In this document: piece after piece, positions 10,970-22,285 of the stretch
Layout: each line of letters begins with the position of its first letter
Numbering within the stretch: the stretch's first letter is position 1
From: Rhabdophis nuchalis
Taxonomy: Eukaryota > Chordata > Lepidosauria > Squamata > Natricidae
NCBI GenBank assembly: GCA_039707465.1
Contig: CM077643.1
Location: 199,913,605-199,977,604, forward strand
Reading direction: 5' to 3'
DNA: 64,000 nucleotides
The notes under the pieces: model-generated
Databases searched by the model: none
What the model was told of the DNA's origin: nothing
Seen by the model: the letters and a program-made list of their open reading frames with translations, nothing else
Made by a program: the position numbers and the translations under genes

Positions 10970-11696
10970 GAAGATAGCATCTCATGAAGGTTTAACTGCA
11001 CCCTGGAGAAACCCAACTGGCTTACAAGAAAAGCCAAATGAAGAACAGAAAAAAAGACATGGCAAGACAGAATAGTACATGACCAGTGCATTAAAAAAAA
11101 TATAGCAGACAAAGCAGATAATCACAAGACCTGGGAATTGCTAAGAGCAGGAAAGTTGCAGAAAGAGACAGAAGGCCTAATTCTGGTTGCACAAGACCAA
11201 GCTATAAAAATACCTTGCCATAACTTTATATGGATAGCAACAGACCGTTAATACCATCTCTGCAAAGAAACTGAAAAACCAATGGACCACCGAATTAGCT
11301 ACTGTAGGAAGATCACACAAACTGGGTACATACAATGGCATGACAAAGTAGCAATAATGGTGCATTGGAAGATCTGCAAGAACTGTCAGCAAAGGAATAG
11401 AAAATGAAGAAGTGAAATTGCTCTAAGACTTTAGAATTCAAACAGACAAGCATCTGCTACCATAATGCCCTAAGACTTAACAACTGTTGATAAGAAAGAC
11501 AGAAAGGTATGGATTGTGAATGTGGCAGTACCTGGAGACAGTGTAAGAGAAGCGAAAGAACTGGAGAACATCACAAAACATAAAGACCTACAAATAGAAA
11601 GATTACAGCAAAAGAAAGCAAAGATAGTACTAACAGTAATAAATGACTTGGATGCAATCCCAAAATAACTGGAGCGCCACTTGAACACCATGGAGA
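10970..11696 (+). pseudogene. R4/Dong-type LINE C-terminal region, decayed
   Basis: Readable blocks in the plus strand are KETEGLILVAQDQA at about 11167, RISYCRKI and a W-HDKVA motif near 11290-11360, then DKKDRKVW and VAVPGDS followed by ERLQQKKAK to about 11660. This order (zinc-knuckle-like CCHC area, then an endonuclease-like domain) matches the C-terminal part of R2/R4-clade LINEs, which carry a restriction-like endonuclease after the RT. Several stops and frame changes make it non-functional. It starts beside the GAT/GAG array and runs into a TIR repeat at its 3' end. Confidence 0.65.
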
Positions 11697-11699
11697 TGC

Positions 11700-11805
11700 T
11701 GCAGGTTGTAAGTGTGAAAAACAGTCTTAAGTCACTTTTTTTCAGTGCTAGTGTAACTTCAAATGGTTCCTAAATGAATGGCTGCAAGTCAAGGACCTAA
11801 TTATA
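11700..11805. mobile_element. Right-end fragment of the 'tcgacttac' TIR repeat
   Basis: Contains 'gttgtaagtgtgaaaaacag' and 'gcaagtcaaggacct', the right-terminal blocks of the family described at 5588-6566. Confidence 0.55.
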
Positions 11806-12287
11806 GGACCTACTTGTAATAACGTCATCACAGACATTTATTAAAGAAGGTACCATATTTGTATTACTCAAAGCCATTCTAGAGTTCAGCAAATGTTGCC
11901 ACTGGCTACTGACCTTACCTTTGCCTTTTCCTCTTTTTTTCAGGTATGTCTCCTTCCTGAGCAAACAGAAAGATGTGGATGTCCCAGTAAGAACAGAAAA
12001 AAGATGTATGTCTTTCTCTCCCAAACATCTCACCCATATAGCTGTATCTGGCTTGTCCCAGTTGGAATGTTTTACTTACATTTGGAGGCTTCAATTGCAG
12101 AATTGCAGTGGTGGGCATAGGATTAAATCTTCCTAAAGCTATCATTTGCATTGGGAGGAACCAATGGCCTCAACAAAGGAGGGTTGTAGGGAGATAGTGT
12201 GGGTGTGTGAGAGAGGAGTGGTGATAAATAGGACATACTTGTAGGCATATGTCTATATGGATAGATTTGCTTGTATAAGGGTTAGAG

Positions 12288-12404
12288 TAGGGGTGCCAAA
12301 CTCTTGGCCCGTGTGCCAGATGTGTCATGCATTCGCCACGCCCATGCCTGGTTTAACGAAGGGGGGAAAGTCACAATACGTCACATGACAAGTTTGACAC
12401 CCCT
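12288..12404. mobile_element. 117-bp hAT-type MITE (CAGGGGTGTCAAACT family)
   Basis: The ends TAGGGGTGCCAAACT and AGTTTGACACCCCT are inverted repeats. Flanking 8-bp TSDs GGTTAGAG lie at 12280-12287 and 12405-12412. The interior includes 'ggcccgtgtgcc', found in related copies. There is no coding capacity. Confidence 0.78.
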
Positions 12405-12412
12405 GGTTAGAG

Positions 12413-13990
12413 AAAGAAAATGAGATGTTCTTTTTCCATTTTGAGTTCATACCAACTTGTATTGATCACATCCCTGCTTATTCTCACATGTAATCATTGC
12501 TTCCCAAACCTGTGAGGAAATAATTATTTGCAGCTATCTAGATTAGCATCACCTGATCAGAATTTGCTGTTCTATAAGGATCAATACATTGAGATAATTT
12601 TCACTCATAATTATGCCTGTACAAAGTGGGTGTGATTTGCATCAGAGCCTTGCTTCAAATATTTGGGGAAACTTTATGGACTACATTAGAAGTAGCACAC
12701 TTCACACAGCATCAGTGCAGGGCTGATAAGCCTCAACTAGTTGTTTGGCTTCAAGATAAATGGCTTCAGCATGTGCAGTGTGCATGCCTGAAGGACTTCT
12801 GATGGGCCAGAGTTAGCTCAAAAAAAAAGGATAATTACTGGATCAAAGAAAAGCCACCAAAAATGCTTTGATCCAGTTAAAATATAATGCTGCTTTGATC
12901 CCCTAACAGCCATTTCAGTTGAGGTAATCAGCAATTGCCCCCCAAAACACTTCTAATATTGAATCATGACAGTGCTTAAGCAGTGTTTAATACTAACATA
13001 AGGAAGTCATAGCCTCAAGGGGTGACCAATTCGCATCATTACTTTCAATGGTACAACAACTATACTTCCATCAAGACAGGCATAGGAAATAATTCAAATC
13101 AATGGTTTCACGTGCTTGCTTATTGATATTGAGCTCAATTTTGCCTACACCAAATTCAGATCATATTAGTAATGGATGCCTTCCGGCATCTTGCTCACTC
13201 AACCAGAATCTTCTCTGATGGCCAATCTTGCTGAGTATGAGCCTTAGCTTTCTGTGTGCACCCTTCCTCTTTTCGTAACTCCAGACCAAATGGTGAAAGT
13301 ATTCAAAAGATGCCAGAATTAAATCAAATTGAGTTAAATTAAATGTTCAAAGTATAAGGGATCTTCCTTTTTAGAGCCTGCTCACTATACAGCCACTTGA
13401 TGGCTTACAAAACACTGGGAAATTCAGTAAGCCTGGGAAGATTTATCTTTAGGGATGAGGGTGCTTATCTGAACACAGGCCTGATTCTGACTCAGTGATT
13501 CAGAAAGTCTCCCACATTCATGCAGACTTCATTCGTCTTTTAGATTTTTTTTTTCTCCCCAGGGGAAAAGAAAAAAGAGAGAGAGAAAAAACGCTTGAGC
13601 CACTGATGTTGCACTTTGTAACTTTTCACAGCAAGAAGCATATAATTAAACAGGGATATTCAAAGGCATTGCATGTCATCAGACTTCAAAGAGAGAAAAA
13701 CATATTTTGCTTCATTAGATGCACCGTTGTTTGTCATTCCAAATGTCAGTGTAATAGAGGGGAGTGCAGTTTGCCTAAGATTAGAAACATTTCTCTCATA
13801 TGTTAGAAGTGCCATTAAAAAAACAACATCCCAAAATCATATGGATTTGTTTGGATTGTTTAACTTAATACCTGTGAAATAATTTGGCAGTAGTCTTCGA
13901 AGAAGCTCCCTCTGTTTTTTCAACACATGAAATATGCAACAAAATAACAGCTGCTTCCTTATAGTCAGACTTGGTGTACAGACAGACAAG
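12413..13990. other. Unique-looking DNA, no gene seen
   Basis: No coding domain is recognised in any frame and no repeat boundary is apparent. The plus-strand open frames at 13.5-13.9 kb lack any recognisable domain. Confidence 0.45.
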
Positions 13991-13999
13991 ACCTATGTT

Positions 14000-14240
14000 C
14001 AGTGGTGAAATTCAATTTTTTACTACCGGTTCTGTGGGCATGGCTTGGTGAGCATGGCAGGGGAACGATACTGCAAAATCCCATTCCTACCCCACTCCTG
14101 GGGAAAGGATATTGCAAAATCTCCATTCCCGTCTCACTCTGGGGCCAGCCAGATGTGGTATTTGCCGGTTCTCCAAACTACTCAAAACTTCTGCTACTGG
14201 TTCTCCAGAACCTGTCAGAGCCTGCTGAATTTCACCCCTG
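14000..14240. mobile_element. 241-bp hAT-type MITE (CAGTGGTGGGATTCA family)
   Basis: The ends CAGTGGTGAAATTCA and TGAATTTCACCCCTG are inverted repeats. The 8-bp TSDs are CCTATGTT (13992-13999) and CATATGTT (14241-14248), with one mismatch. Its 'ttttactaccggttct' block is shared with the other family members. Confidence 0.8.
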
Positions 14241-14513
14241 CATATGTTACAAAAGAAGGTGATACCCCTTCATGTAGGCCTTTGTAGGGAGAACACTTTG
14301 CTTCTCAAATGGAAGAACTGGTCTGAGATACAATACAAATATACTGTGATACTTAGTAAACTCATAAACAAACAGATGATAAATCTGTGCTCTGATTCCT
14401 TTGCTAATTGCACCGTGGCAGAGCTACCAAACCAGATCCTAACTCATTTCATTTCCCCATGGGGTTGCTTTTGCATTTTAATTCTGCCAAGCAGTGGATG
14501 AAGTCATAATGGG

Positions 14514-14779
14514 AACAGAGGCGAGCTGCACTTACCTTAACAACTGGTTCATTGGTTGTGAGCACATGCATGCATGGACATGTTTACTTTACTTGCGCAT
14601 GTGCCATCCATGCACATGCACGGCCTTCTGCTACACTCACCCACGTGCTTTGCATGCTTGCGGCATAAACAACAAGGCTAAATAGGACAGCATTGCACCG
14701 GGCTGGGAGGACAGGCCCACCCACAGGTTGCAATTACTGGTTCGCCCAAACTGGTCTGAACCGACAGCAGCCCACCACT
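14514..14779. mobile_element. Degenerate member of the same hAT MITE family
   Basis: Starts CAGAGGCGAGCTGC and ends GCAGCCCACCACTG, with an internal 'aacaactggttcattgg'. Flanking octamers match poorly, so the boundary is tentative. Confidence 0.5.
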
Positions 14780-15084
14780 GGGTGGAACTGTGCATATGTG
14801 TATGTGAGAGGGGGAGAGGGAGGGAGATCTCCAGCAATATTCACTATCATCGCCACTTCCCTCAGTGCACCCAGTCTGGAATGAAGTCCAATGAAATTCT
14901 TTTTGTGTTCCACTGAGCACAAATCTTCCTTGAAATCTAAATGCCTTGAATAGGAACACAAAGAATTCCCTCTCAGATGTTGGGACTGAGCTCAGGAATG
15001 GGGCTTGAGTGTGGGAGAAAGAAGCAGATAGAACACAGGGTCCCACTTTCCCTCCTGCATTGATTGATTCCAGAAGGAAAGGGA

Positions 15085-15440
15085 CAGTGGTGGGACTCGA
15101 ATAATTTAACAACCGGTTCTCTGCCCTAATGACTAGCTGGATGGGCGTGGCTCGGTGGTCAAATGGCCGGGTGGGCATGGCCAACTCAATGTCACTCAGG
15201 TCGATGGGCCCTTCGCCTTAGCTGTTACAATGTAATAAGGGTTAACCAGAGAGGCTGTTTCTGTAAACAGGGCAATAAAGATTAGGCTAGAAACAACACC
15301 AGACTGCTTCCTTCCTTACAGGATTAGCCCTGTAAAGTGGAAAAAAAACAAAATGAGATTTCACTCAACAATCCGAACTGCTTAGAAAGTTAACAACCAG
15401 TTTTACTAAATAGGTGCGAATTGGCTGAATCCCACCAATG
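15085..15440. mobile_element. 356-bp hAT-type MITE (CAGTGGTGGG family)
   Basis: The ends CAGTGGTGGGACTCG and CTGAATCCCACCAATG are inverted repeats. TSDs GAAAGGGA (15077-15084) and GAAAGGGG (15441-15448) agree at seven of eight positions. The non-coding interior contains 'aacaaccggttctctgc'. Confidence 0.8.
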
Positions 15441-15448
15441 GAAAGGGG

Positions 15449-16880
15449 GGGAAATGAAAAGGGTGTTATAGTCCTTTTTACACCAAAGAAGTATCAGGGG
15501 AGAAACCACAAAAAGAGACTTTTCTTTCTCAGGCCCCCCTCTCAGACTGCAAATGAGCTTCCAATGGAAGTTTCTACAGCCCCGTTTCCTCTGTCAAATT
15601 GATTTATTTCATTGTTTGCTGCTTTGCTACTCTGCATTTTAATTTGCATTTTAATGCAGATCTTAATATAATTTTAACTGACTTTGATTTTTTAAAATTG
15701 CTCTTTGATTGCTACAGCTTATTGTTTTAATGTCTTGTTAAATAATTGATTATTGGCCACCTTCAACGTTCCACATGGAACAATGAGCTGAACATTTAAG
15801 AGATTAGTTGAATTATTTTTATAAAATAGGCTGATACAGACAACTAAAATCCAAAATGCAACCAAATATTTTTATCCATCTCAACCTGAAAGTCAATTTA
15901 AGCCTTTAAAACAGGGTATGAAAATGAGAACACTCAATTAGCTTTCTACTTAATGAGCAAAGCCATTGGATAAAATCATCCATTATCAGAAAAATGTAGG
16001 CAGCAGGGTCATTATTAAAAGTGACCCTTGGAATATTAGAAAAGTTACAATATGGGTAATTTCAAACTCAGCCTCAGCAATGTTAGCATATCAAGTTAGC
16101 ATGCGAAGCACAAGTGTGTGTGATCCATGCAGACCTCTTGACAGCATATTGAAAATTAGCCTGACATTACGCAGTTGAGCTGCACAAAGCAACTTTGAAT
16201 TGCTCCTCTAACTGTTTTTCTGTTGACCAACCCTTTTCCTTCTGTGTCGTGATTTTGTGGGTCTGTTGGTGGGGCTAGAAACAGAACTGTTAAGTTTGAA
16301 AGTAGGGACTGCATCATATTATTGATCTATAAATGGGACAAAGGTTTCCAGATTAAGTGCCTGTTATACAGCAAATGCTTCAAATAATTGATCAGAGAAT
16401 GTGGATCACAGGTATTATGTTTGTAATTATCAGTATTAAATTTTAAGATGAGGAAAACAAACATTTTACCATCATTTTCACAAAACTATTTCTATACAAT
16501 ATTAGGATATATGTTCTGAACCCTGAAGTGGGAATTGCACAGAACTGTTTGAATATACAGCGATGGATTCTTTGGTCAAAAAAATATATATTCTCTGAAA
16601 ACAAAGCAAAAAAAAATTCCTCTATTCTGGAAAATATCATATTTAAAATACACATGGTACTGTTCCAGCTTACTGCTCAGAAGAAGAGGGAAATCAGAAT
16701 TCAAACCACCAGAAGCAAACTTGGTAGAGATCCTGCTCTTCCATTAGAAGCTTTTCACCTCAGTAGAATCTGAACAAGACCTAACTTGAAAGAGCAACAA
16801 TGGTGCCACTGTGTCAAAATTATCACAGTCAGATTTATTGATATGAAGGAGTATGGTTAGCACATCCCTTCATCCATGAT
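15449..16880. other. Unique-looking DNA, no gene seen
   Basis: AT-rich sequence; nothing recognisable on either strand. Confidence 0.45.
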
Positions 16881-16881
16881 A

Positions 16882-17129
16882 CCATGTTTCCCCCGAAAAT
16901 AAGACAGGGTCTTATTTTCTTTTGACCCTCCGAAATAAGCACTAGGGCTTATTTTCAGGGAGGTTTTATTATTTTTGAGGTGCAGGAGGCGGAGAGCGTG
17001 GTCACCTCATGGCAGTTGCTGTATTTTTGGGGAGGGCTTATTTTCAGGGGAGAGCTTATTTTAGCGCATGCGCTCAAAAGCTCGATTGGGCTTATTGTTC
17101 AGGGAGGTCTTATCTTTGGGAAAACAGGG
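16882..17129. mobile_element. TA-flanked MITE, second copy
   Basis: Imperfect inverted ends CCATGTTTCCCCCGAAAAT and GGGAAAACAGGG, bordered by TA on both sides. Contains repeated 'cttattttcagggg' blocks and is very similar to 7140-7381. Mariner/Tc1-type mobilisation is inferred from the TA site. Confidence 0.68.
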
Positions 17130-17639
17130 TATGACAAAACAATTCTGAACAATCAAGAGATTTAGATAATAAATGAGAAAGAAGTCTGTGCTATGAGGGA
17201 GGGAAAGAGCAATTTCTTGGGAACACTTTTATGGAAGCTGACAGGTCAATGTACTGGAAATAAATATCTAGTATCCCATTAAACACATTAGCAGGCAAAG
17301 CTTGCATTTGTTCTTTATAAGTCCCCATTTGAAAATAGCCTAAATAATACTTGGGGAGGGACAGATTCAAGCAGGAAATTAGCATGGAAATAGAATCCAT
17401 GCTGGAGGTTTACCAAGTGCTAAGATCTCAGCATAGCGTCATGGTGTGTAGACAAATAGCCTGAATTCTGTTCTCAGTTGTGTTTCCATTAAACGAAAGT
17501 GAATCATCTCTCCTCATGATAGCGGCTAATATTGTCTCTTCATGAAGGGATGATCAGGTGATTGCAACTGAAAAATAAAATACCAGTTATACTCCTCTTA
17601 CACATTGATTTCCTTCTTGTTCTAAACTGTCCCAGCGAA

Positions 17640-17830
17640 CCAACAGAAATAGAATTATTTATTGGCCAAGTTTGATTGGACAGACAAGGAATTTGTCTCC
17701 TGTGCATAGGTTAGTGTACACACAAACAGCGAAGTGATAAGTCATAGATAAGATACAATCATAAATCATAAGATACAAACAGCCGTTGATCAGTCATAAT
17801 ATACCAATAGGAGAAGGTAGTAGGAAAGAT
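17640..17830 (-). mobile_element. LINE 3' UTR fragment
   Basis: Read on the minus strand it ends '...caaattccttgtctgtccaa' then 'ttggccaataaat', a 3' end common to L2/Rex1-type vertebrate LINEs. No coding part is visible. Confidence 0.5.
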
Positions 17831-17834
17831 GAGA

Positions 17835-18425
17835 GGTGAGAAAGATACGAAGATGGGAAAATGATAAAGATGATATAGAAATACATATATTCCCACCAAT
17901 GCCAGAAATTTCCCATTTTGTGCTTTAACAAATGGGAAATAAAGATAAAAATGATTTTAGATGAAGCAGAAATGTCCTTACATTTCAGAGCGACCAGCAA
18001 AAGCCATTTATATCAAGTGGTCCTTAGTATTTCCTTGAATCATTTTTGCCTCTATCAGAGAGACGTGCAGGAAGGTGGGTGGGTGGCTTCTTAAACTGGG
18101 CAGAAGACTGGTAAAGTCAAATATCATAACATGAATAGCATTCCTTTCCTTAAAGTTTTAACAAGTGTCAGGGAGGCAGACAGGCATTCAAGATGTACAT
18201 CAGTTTTCATTGGTAAATTTGGATGAAATCAAACTCCCTTTGAAAAACTCCACTTGCATTAATTTAATAGCTGCAACTATTCTGGCAATTTGTTCCTGAT
18301 GGGTTTATCCACAGTGACCTTATTTATTTTCTTTGTTTTTAATGTGTTTATCTATTCCATGTTATTGTTCCATTGCTTTTATTGTGATAGCTGCCCCAAA
18401 TACTTTATGTAAGCTGGGTGGCTTT
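17835..18425. other. Unique-looking DNA, no gene seen
   Basis: Nothing recognisable. Confidence 0.4.
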
Positions 18426-18426
18426 A

Positions 18427-18488
18427 ATACATACATGCATACATGCATACATGCATACATGCATACATACATACATACATACATACAT
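18427..18488. repeat. (ATGC/ATAC)n tetranucleotide array
   Basis: Alternating ATAC and ATGC units. The adjacent hAT MITE used the last units as its target site. Confidence 0.92.
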
Positions 18489-18795
18489 CAGAGGTGGGTT
18501 GCTGCTGGTTTGGCTCAGTTTGATAGAACTGGTAGTGGCCCAGAGCAGCTGAGAGTGAATCAGTACGGTGGCTCTTTTGGTCCAGCTGCCCGCCCTCTAT
18601 ACCTGTTTTATGGGAAAACACAAATTGCGCACATGGGCACAGTGGGCAGAGCCTGTGCGATCCCCGACAATCAGCTGGTAACTGTTGCATGGGTGGTGGA
18701 TTATGCATGCACACACAGCATGAATCAGGGACATGCAAGAACAGAACATGTGTGGGTGTGATCACTGAACTGGTAGTGACAGTAATCCACCACTG
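18489..18795. mobile_element. 307-bp hAT-type MITE inserted in a microsatellite
   Basis: Starts CAGAGGTGGGTTGCTGC and ends AATCCACCACTG. TSDs ACATACAT (18481-18488) and ACATACAG (18796-18803) match at seven of eight positions, so the target was the ATAC array. Confidence 0.72.
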
Positions 18796-18803
18796 ACATA
18801 CAG

Positions 18804-21155
18804 GATATGCCATGGCAACTTCACCTGAAAAGTGATTCCACAATTTTCTATTTAAGTTTCACTCAAGTGAAATTTTACTCCCAATTATAAGTAGAAGAAC
18901 ATGCAAAATACTCCCAATTATAAGTAGAGAACACTCAAAAACTTTCCCACGTGGACATTATTGCATGAAATAGTAATATTGGGAGACTGGCTCTCTGGCC
19001 TTGTACATGTAAAGCATATGTTTCAGTCTTGACCCAGGATTCTTTTCCCTGGAATTTCAATATGTTCACCCTACTACAGCCCCTAGATTGCTCTTCGGTA
19101 AAATGCTCAAATAAATTTATAATGGAGCTGTAATCTCCCTTCCTTTATCTTGGATTCCAGAGCAGAATACATAGCCATCAAAACCTTCTCATGCCTACCA
19201 ATTCAAATTGGAAACCACGACAGTCAAGGGCCTATGAAAGTTCATGGTTAAAAGCATAGGAGAAAGTGCCTGAAATCTGCATGCAAGCAGAGATTCGGCA
19301 TTATAAGCACTATGCTGAGCTGGTAAAGCATCAAGAATCAAAGAGATGAATGAGGAATGTCAGGCTGCTTTGTGTCTGAATGGACTGCCATACCTATTAG
19401 TTGATCTTTGCAGGGCTGCTAAGCCTCTTCGCATTGTGTTCATTCAGTACCACCTCCTGTCTTTGAACAGATTGACGTTCCTCTGATCTGAAGATGACTC
19501 AAAGCACTCAGGCATTCCACTCATAATGCGAACTGCCATTTCCTTACTGTGGGGCCATCCTGAACAATAGATTGCTGCCAATTTCACCCCTTGAAGGTCA
19601 TTCCATTCAGAAGCCGAGAGCAGCTGCCAAAGGGTAATCCCATCTCATTTTATCAGTCAGCTGCCTAATGAGTTCAAGTGGTAACATTCAAAGACACTGC
19701 TACAGGATGACTGAAATGTAGAAAAGGCTGCAGGAACAGTCTTTGCAACAGCATTCTGTCCTTGGAGGGAGGAGAGGAGGAGGAACCATAGCTTTTCTAT
19801 TGGGTCTGCACAATTAATGCTACCGAAAAATAGATTGCTGCTATCACATTCAATGGACAATTCACCCCCTCCCTGTATTATCGTGTGTGTGTGGTGTTTT
19901 TTATGTTGCATCAGATCATATTATGTTATTCAAAATCTGGAATGGGTGGGCCTGCTTGATTTAGCTGTTATTCTTTTTCCTCCAGTGCAAGCTCAATGTT
20001 AATGTGAAACCAGCATGGGCCATAAGAAAACTATTCAGCTATAGTTATGCCTACTGAGAGAGTTTCCCCATGAATTAGTGTCAGATCAGTCAATTCAAAA
20101 TCACAGCTTCCCACCTCTCACGCACTTACAAGAATTGCAGCTAATATTGTTGCATTTTCTCCTACCCGTCTCTCACAATTGCAGTGATTCTGGGCACCCA
20201 AAAGAGGCAGGGGTCAAAAGGAAGTTGGCAGCCACAAGTGCACAATCAAAGGCCTGCCCCACACATTAAAAATCAGGAGGGCTTTATTTGACTTTTTTTT
20301 TAATAGATGCCCCTAGCAATTGTAGACTGCTAGAGGTACAACAGACAAGAAGTGTACATTAGGGTTTATGTGCATATTGTATGTTTTTGCCCACAATATG
20401 CACATAACCCCTCCCAAAACCTGATTTTCATGGTCCAGGTGCTTTTAGAACATTTATCACACTTAAGATATGGATACCAAAAACCATGGATCAAAAGCCA
20501 CACCTGGACCTACTGAAGCTGCAGTCCAACAAATCCATCCCCCCAATATACAACAGATACCATCTAATATCTGTGTCAAGGGACAGTTTCTAAGTTAAGG
20601 CATAATTAAAAGTTAAAAAAAAATTAAAAATCCAGTTTGGATGGACTGATAGGCTACCAGCACTGATCTTACTTTCGACCCCCTAAAGCTACAAGCATAT
20701 CTGCAGTGCAGGAAAAAGTGAAAACTTCATGGTCCATGTTGCTATTACAGGTATTCATGTCTTTGCTCAGTTATCCTGTTACTTTTAATTTTTTTTTAAA
20801 AAAATGTGAAAATTCAAATTTGAATACGTAAAATTGCACAATTATTTATAACTCAGCTATATTTACAGGATAAGTGAAATGTGTTTAAGGAAAAGGAAGT
20901 TGCATGATACATTATAGCTAGATCATAGCTATATCCTCTTCTAGAATATTTCTTTGTCATTTTTTGATCTAAACTACCAAAAATAGTCAATAATAAGCAA
21001 GCATATTTAGAACATGTTGGGGGAATATGAAGGGGGTTTTTTTTTTAGGTTTCCCTGAGCATCCTGATATCTCCTCCTTTCACCATATATTTACTGGTAA
21101 TATATGTTGTCTTGTCACCATATATTTAATATTCCAGTTTCATCTGATGACATAT
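18804..21155. other. Mostly unique DNA with one hairpin
   Basis: No gene is seen. An imperfect inverted repeat at 20362-20410 has an 18-bp stem with a single bulged T and a 12-nt loop. The rest is AT-rich with poly-A/T runs near 20.6 and 20.8 kb. Confidence 0.45.
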
Positions 21156-21159
21156 CATA

Positions 21160-21520
21160 AGAGCTGTGGTGGTGCAGTAGAGTGCAGTACGCAGGCTACT
21201 TCTTGATAGATTGATAGATTGAATCTCACCAGGCTCAAGGTTGACTCATCCTTCCATCCTTCCAAGGTTGTTAAAATGAGCACCCAGATGGTTGGGGGCA
21301 ATATGCTGACTCTGTAAACCACTTAGAGAGGGCTGTAAAGCACTGTGAAGCAGTATATAAGTCTAAGTCAGTGTTTCTCAACCTTGGCCACTTGAAGATG
21401 TGCGGCCGTCAACTCCCAGAATTGCTGGGAATTGCGAATGCTGGCTGGGAGTTGAAGTCCACACATCTTCAAGTGGCCAAGGTTGAGAAACACTGGTCTA
21501 AGTGCTCTTCCTATTTCTAT
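21160..21520 (+). mobile_element. Sauria-type SINE split by a hAT MITE
   Basis: The tRNA-like head ('tggtggtgcagtagagtgcag', B-box remnant GATTGAATC), the body ('ttgggggcaatatgctgac', 'gagagggctgtaaagcactg') and 'tatataagtctaagt' run to 21368. The final 'gtctaagtgctcttcctatt' continues after the MITE at 21496. The SINE therefore predates the MITE. Confidence 0.85.
21369..21495. mobile_element. 127-bp palindromic hAT-type MITE inside a SINE
   Basis: Palindromic element with ends CAGTGTTTCTCAACC and GGTTGAGAAACACTG. Perfect 8-bp TSDs GTCTAAGT lie at 21361-21368 and 21496-21503. A second copy of the family is at 28971-29106. Confidence 0.9.
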
Positions 21521-21540
21521 CATCATCATTGTCGTCATAC

Positions 21541-21660
21541 CACTTAAAAGTAAAGGTTTCTCCTCTCTCATGACTCTGAAGGGCAGTGCTCATCTCCGTT
21601 TCTTAGCCAAGGGAGCCAGCGTTGTCTGAAGACACTTCCATGGTCATGTTTCACAATCCT
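21541..21660 (-). mobile_element. Fragment of a second tRNA-SINE family
   Basis: Contains 'agggcagtgctcatctccgt' and 'agccagcgttgtctgaaga', matching the interior of the complete copy at 57601-57945. The tRNA head is missing. Confidence 0.65.
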
Positions 21661-21823
21661 TACAAATCCTATAAAGGGAGTTAATAACCAGATCCCCAAG
21701 GCAATGGAGGCCAAGACTAATATGGAGAAAGATCTATTAGGCTAATTCATAAGTTCATGCAGGTAGCGATATTTACACTGCAGACTTCCCAGTTCAGTAT
21801 AGTTTGTTACATTAGTTCACAAT

Positions 21824-22285
21824 ACATGCATTCCTCAACTTACAAGCATTAGTTTAACAACTGTTTGAAGTTACAATGGCTCTGAAAAAATTACTTATGA
21901 CTAATCCTCGCACTTATGATCGTTGTAGCATCCCCGCAGTTACGCGATTGTAATTCAGGTGCTTGGCAACCAGCATGTACTTATGATGATTCAATATCCC
22001 AGGGTCATGTGATCACCGTTTGCAACCTTCCAAGCTGGCTTCCAACAAGCAAATGCAATGAATGTACTTAATGACCATGTGATTCATTTAATGTCAGTGA
22101 TTCACTTAACAACTGTGTCAAAAAGGTGATATAATTGGGCATGACTCGCCGCCCTGGGTCCTTTGCGGAGAAGGGCGGGATATAAATGTAATAAAATAAA
22201 ATAAAAATAAATAAATAAATTAACAACTGCTTTGCTTAATAATGGAAATTCTGCCCCCAATTGTGGTGGTTAGTTGACTGGTCCG
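21824..22285. mobile_element. 'tcgacttac' TIR repeat split by a LINE tail
   Basis: Starts 'cattcctcaacttacaagc' and carries the family blocks ('gcatccccgcagttacgcg', 'gattcacttaacaactgtg'). It resumes after 22220 with 'taacaactgctttgcttaat' and ends near 'caattgtggtggttagttga'. Confidence 0.6.
22149..22220 (+). mobile_element. Minimal L2/CR1-group LINE 3' end
   Basis: Only the terminal piece is present: GCCGCCCTGGGTCC, 'gagaagggcgggatataaat' and an (AATAAAT)-type tail. This is extreme 5' truncation to about 72 bp. It interrupts the TIR repeat. Confidence 0.8.

Noticed and set aside
10780..11112. Proline- and histidine-run protein on the minus strand
   Set aside because: Produced by the GAT/GAG array; no domain on either side.
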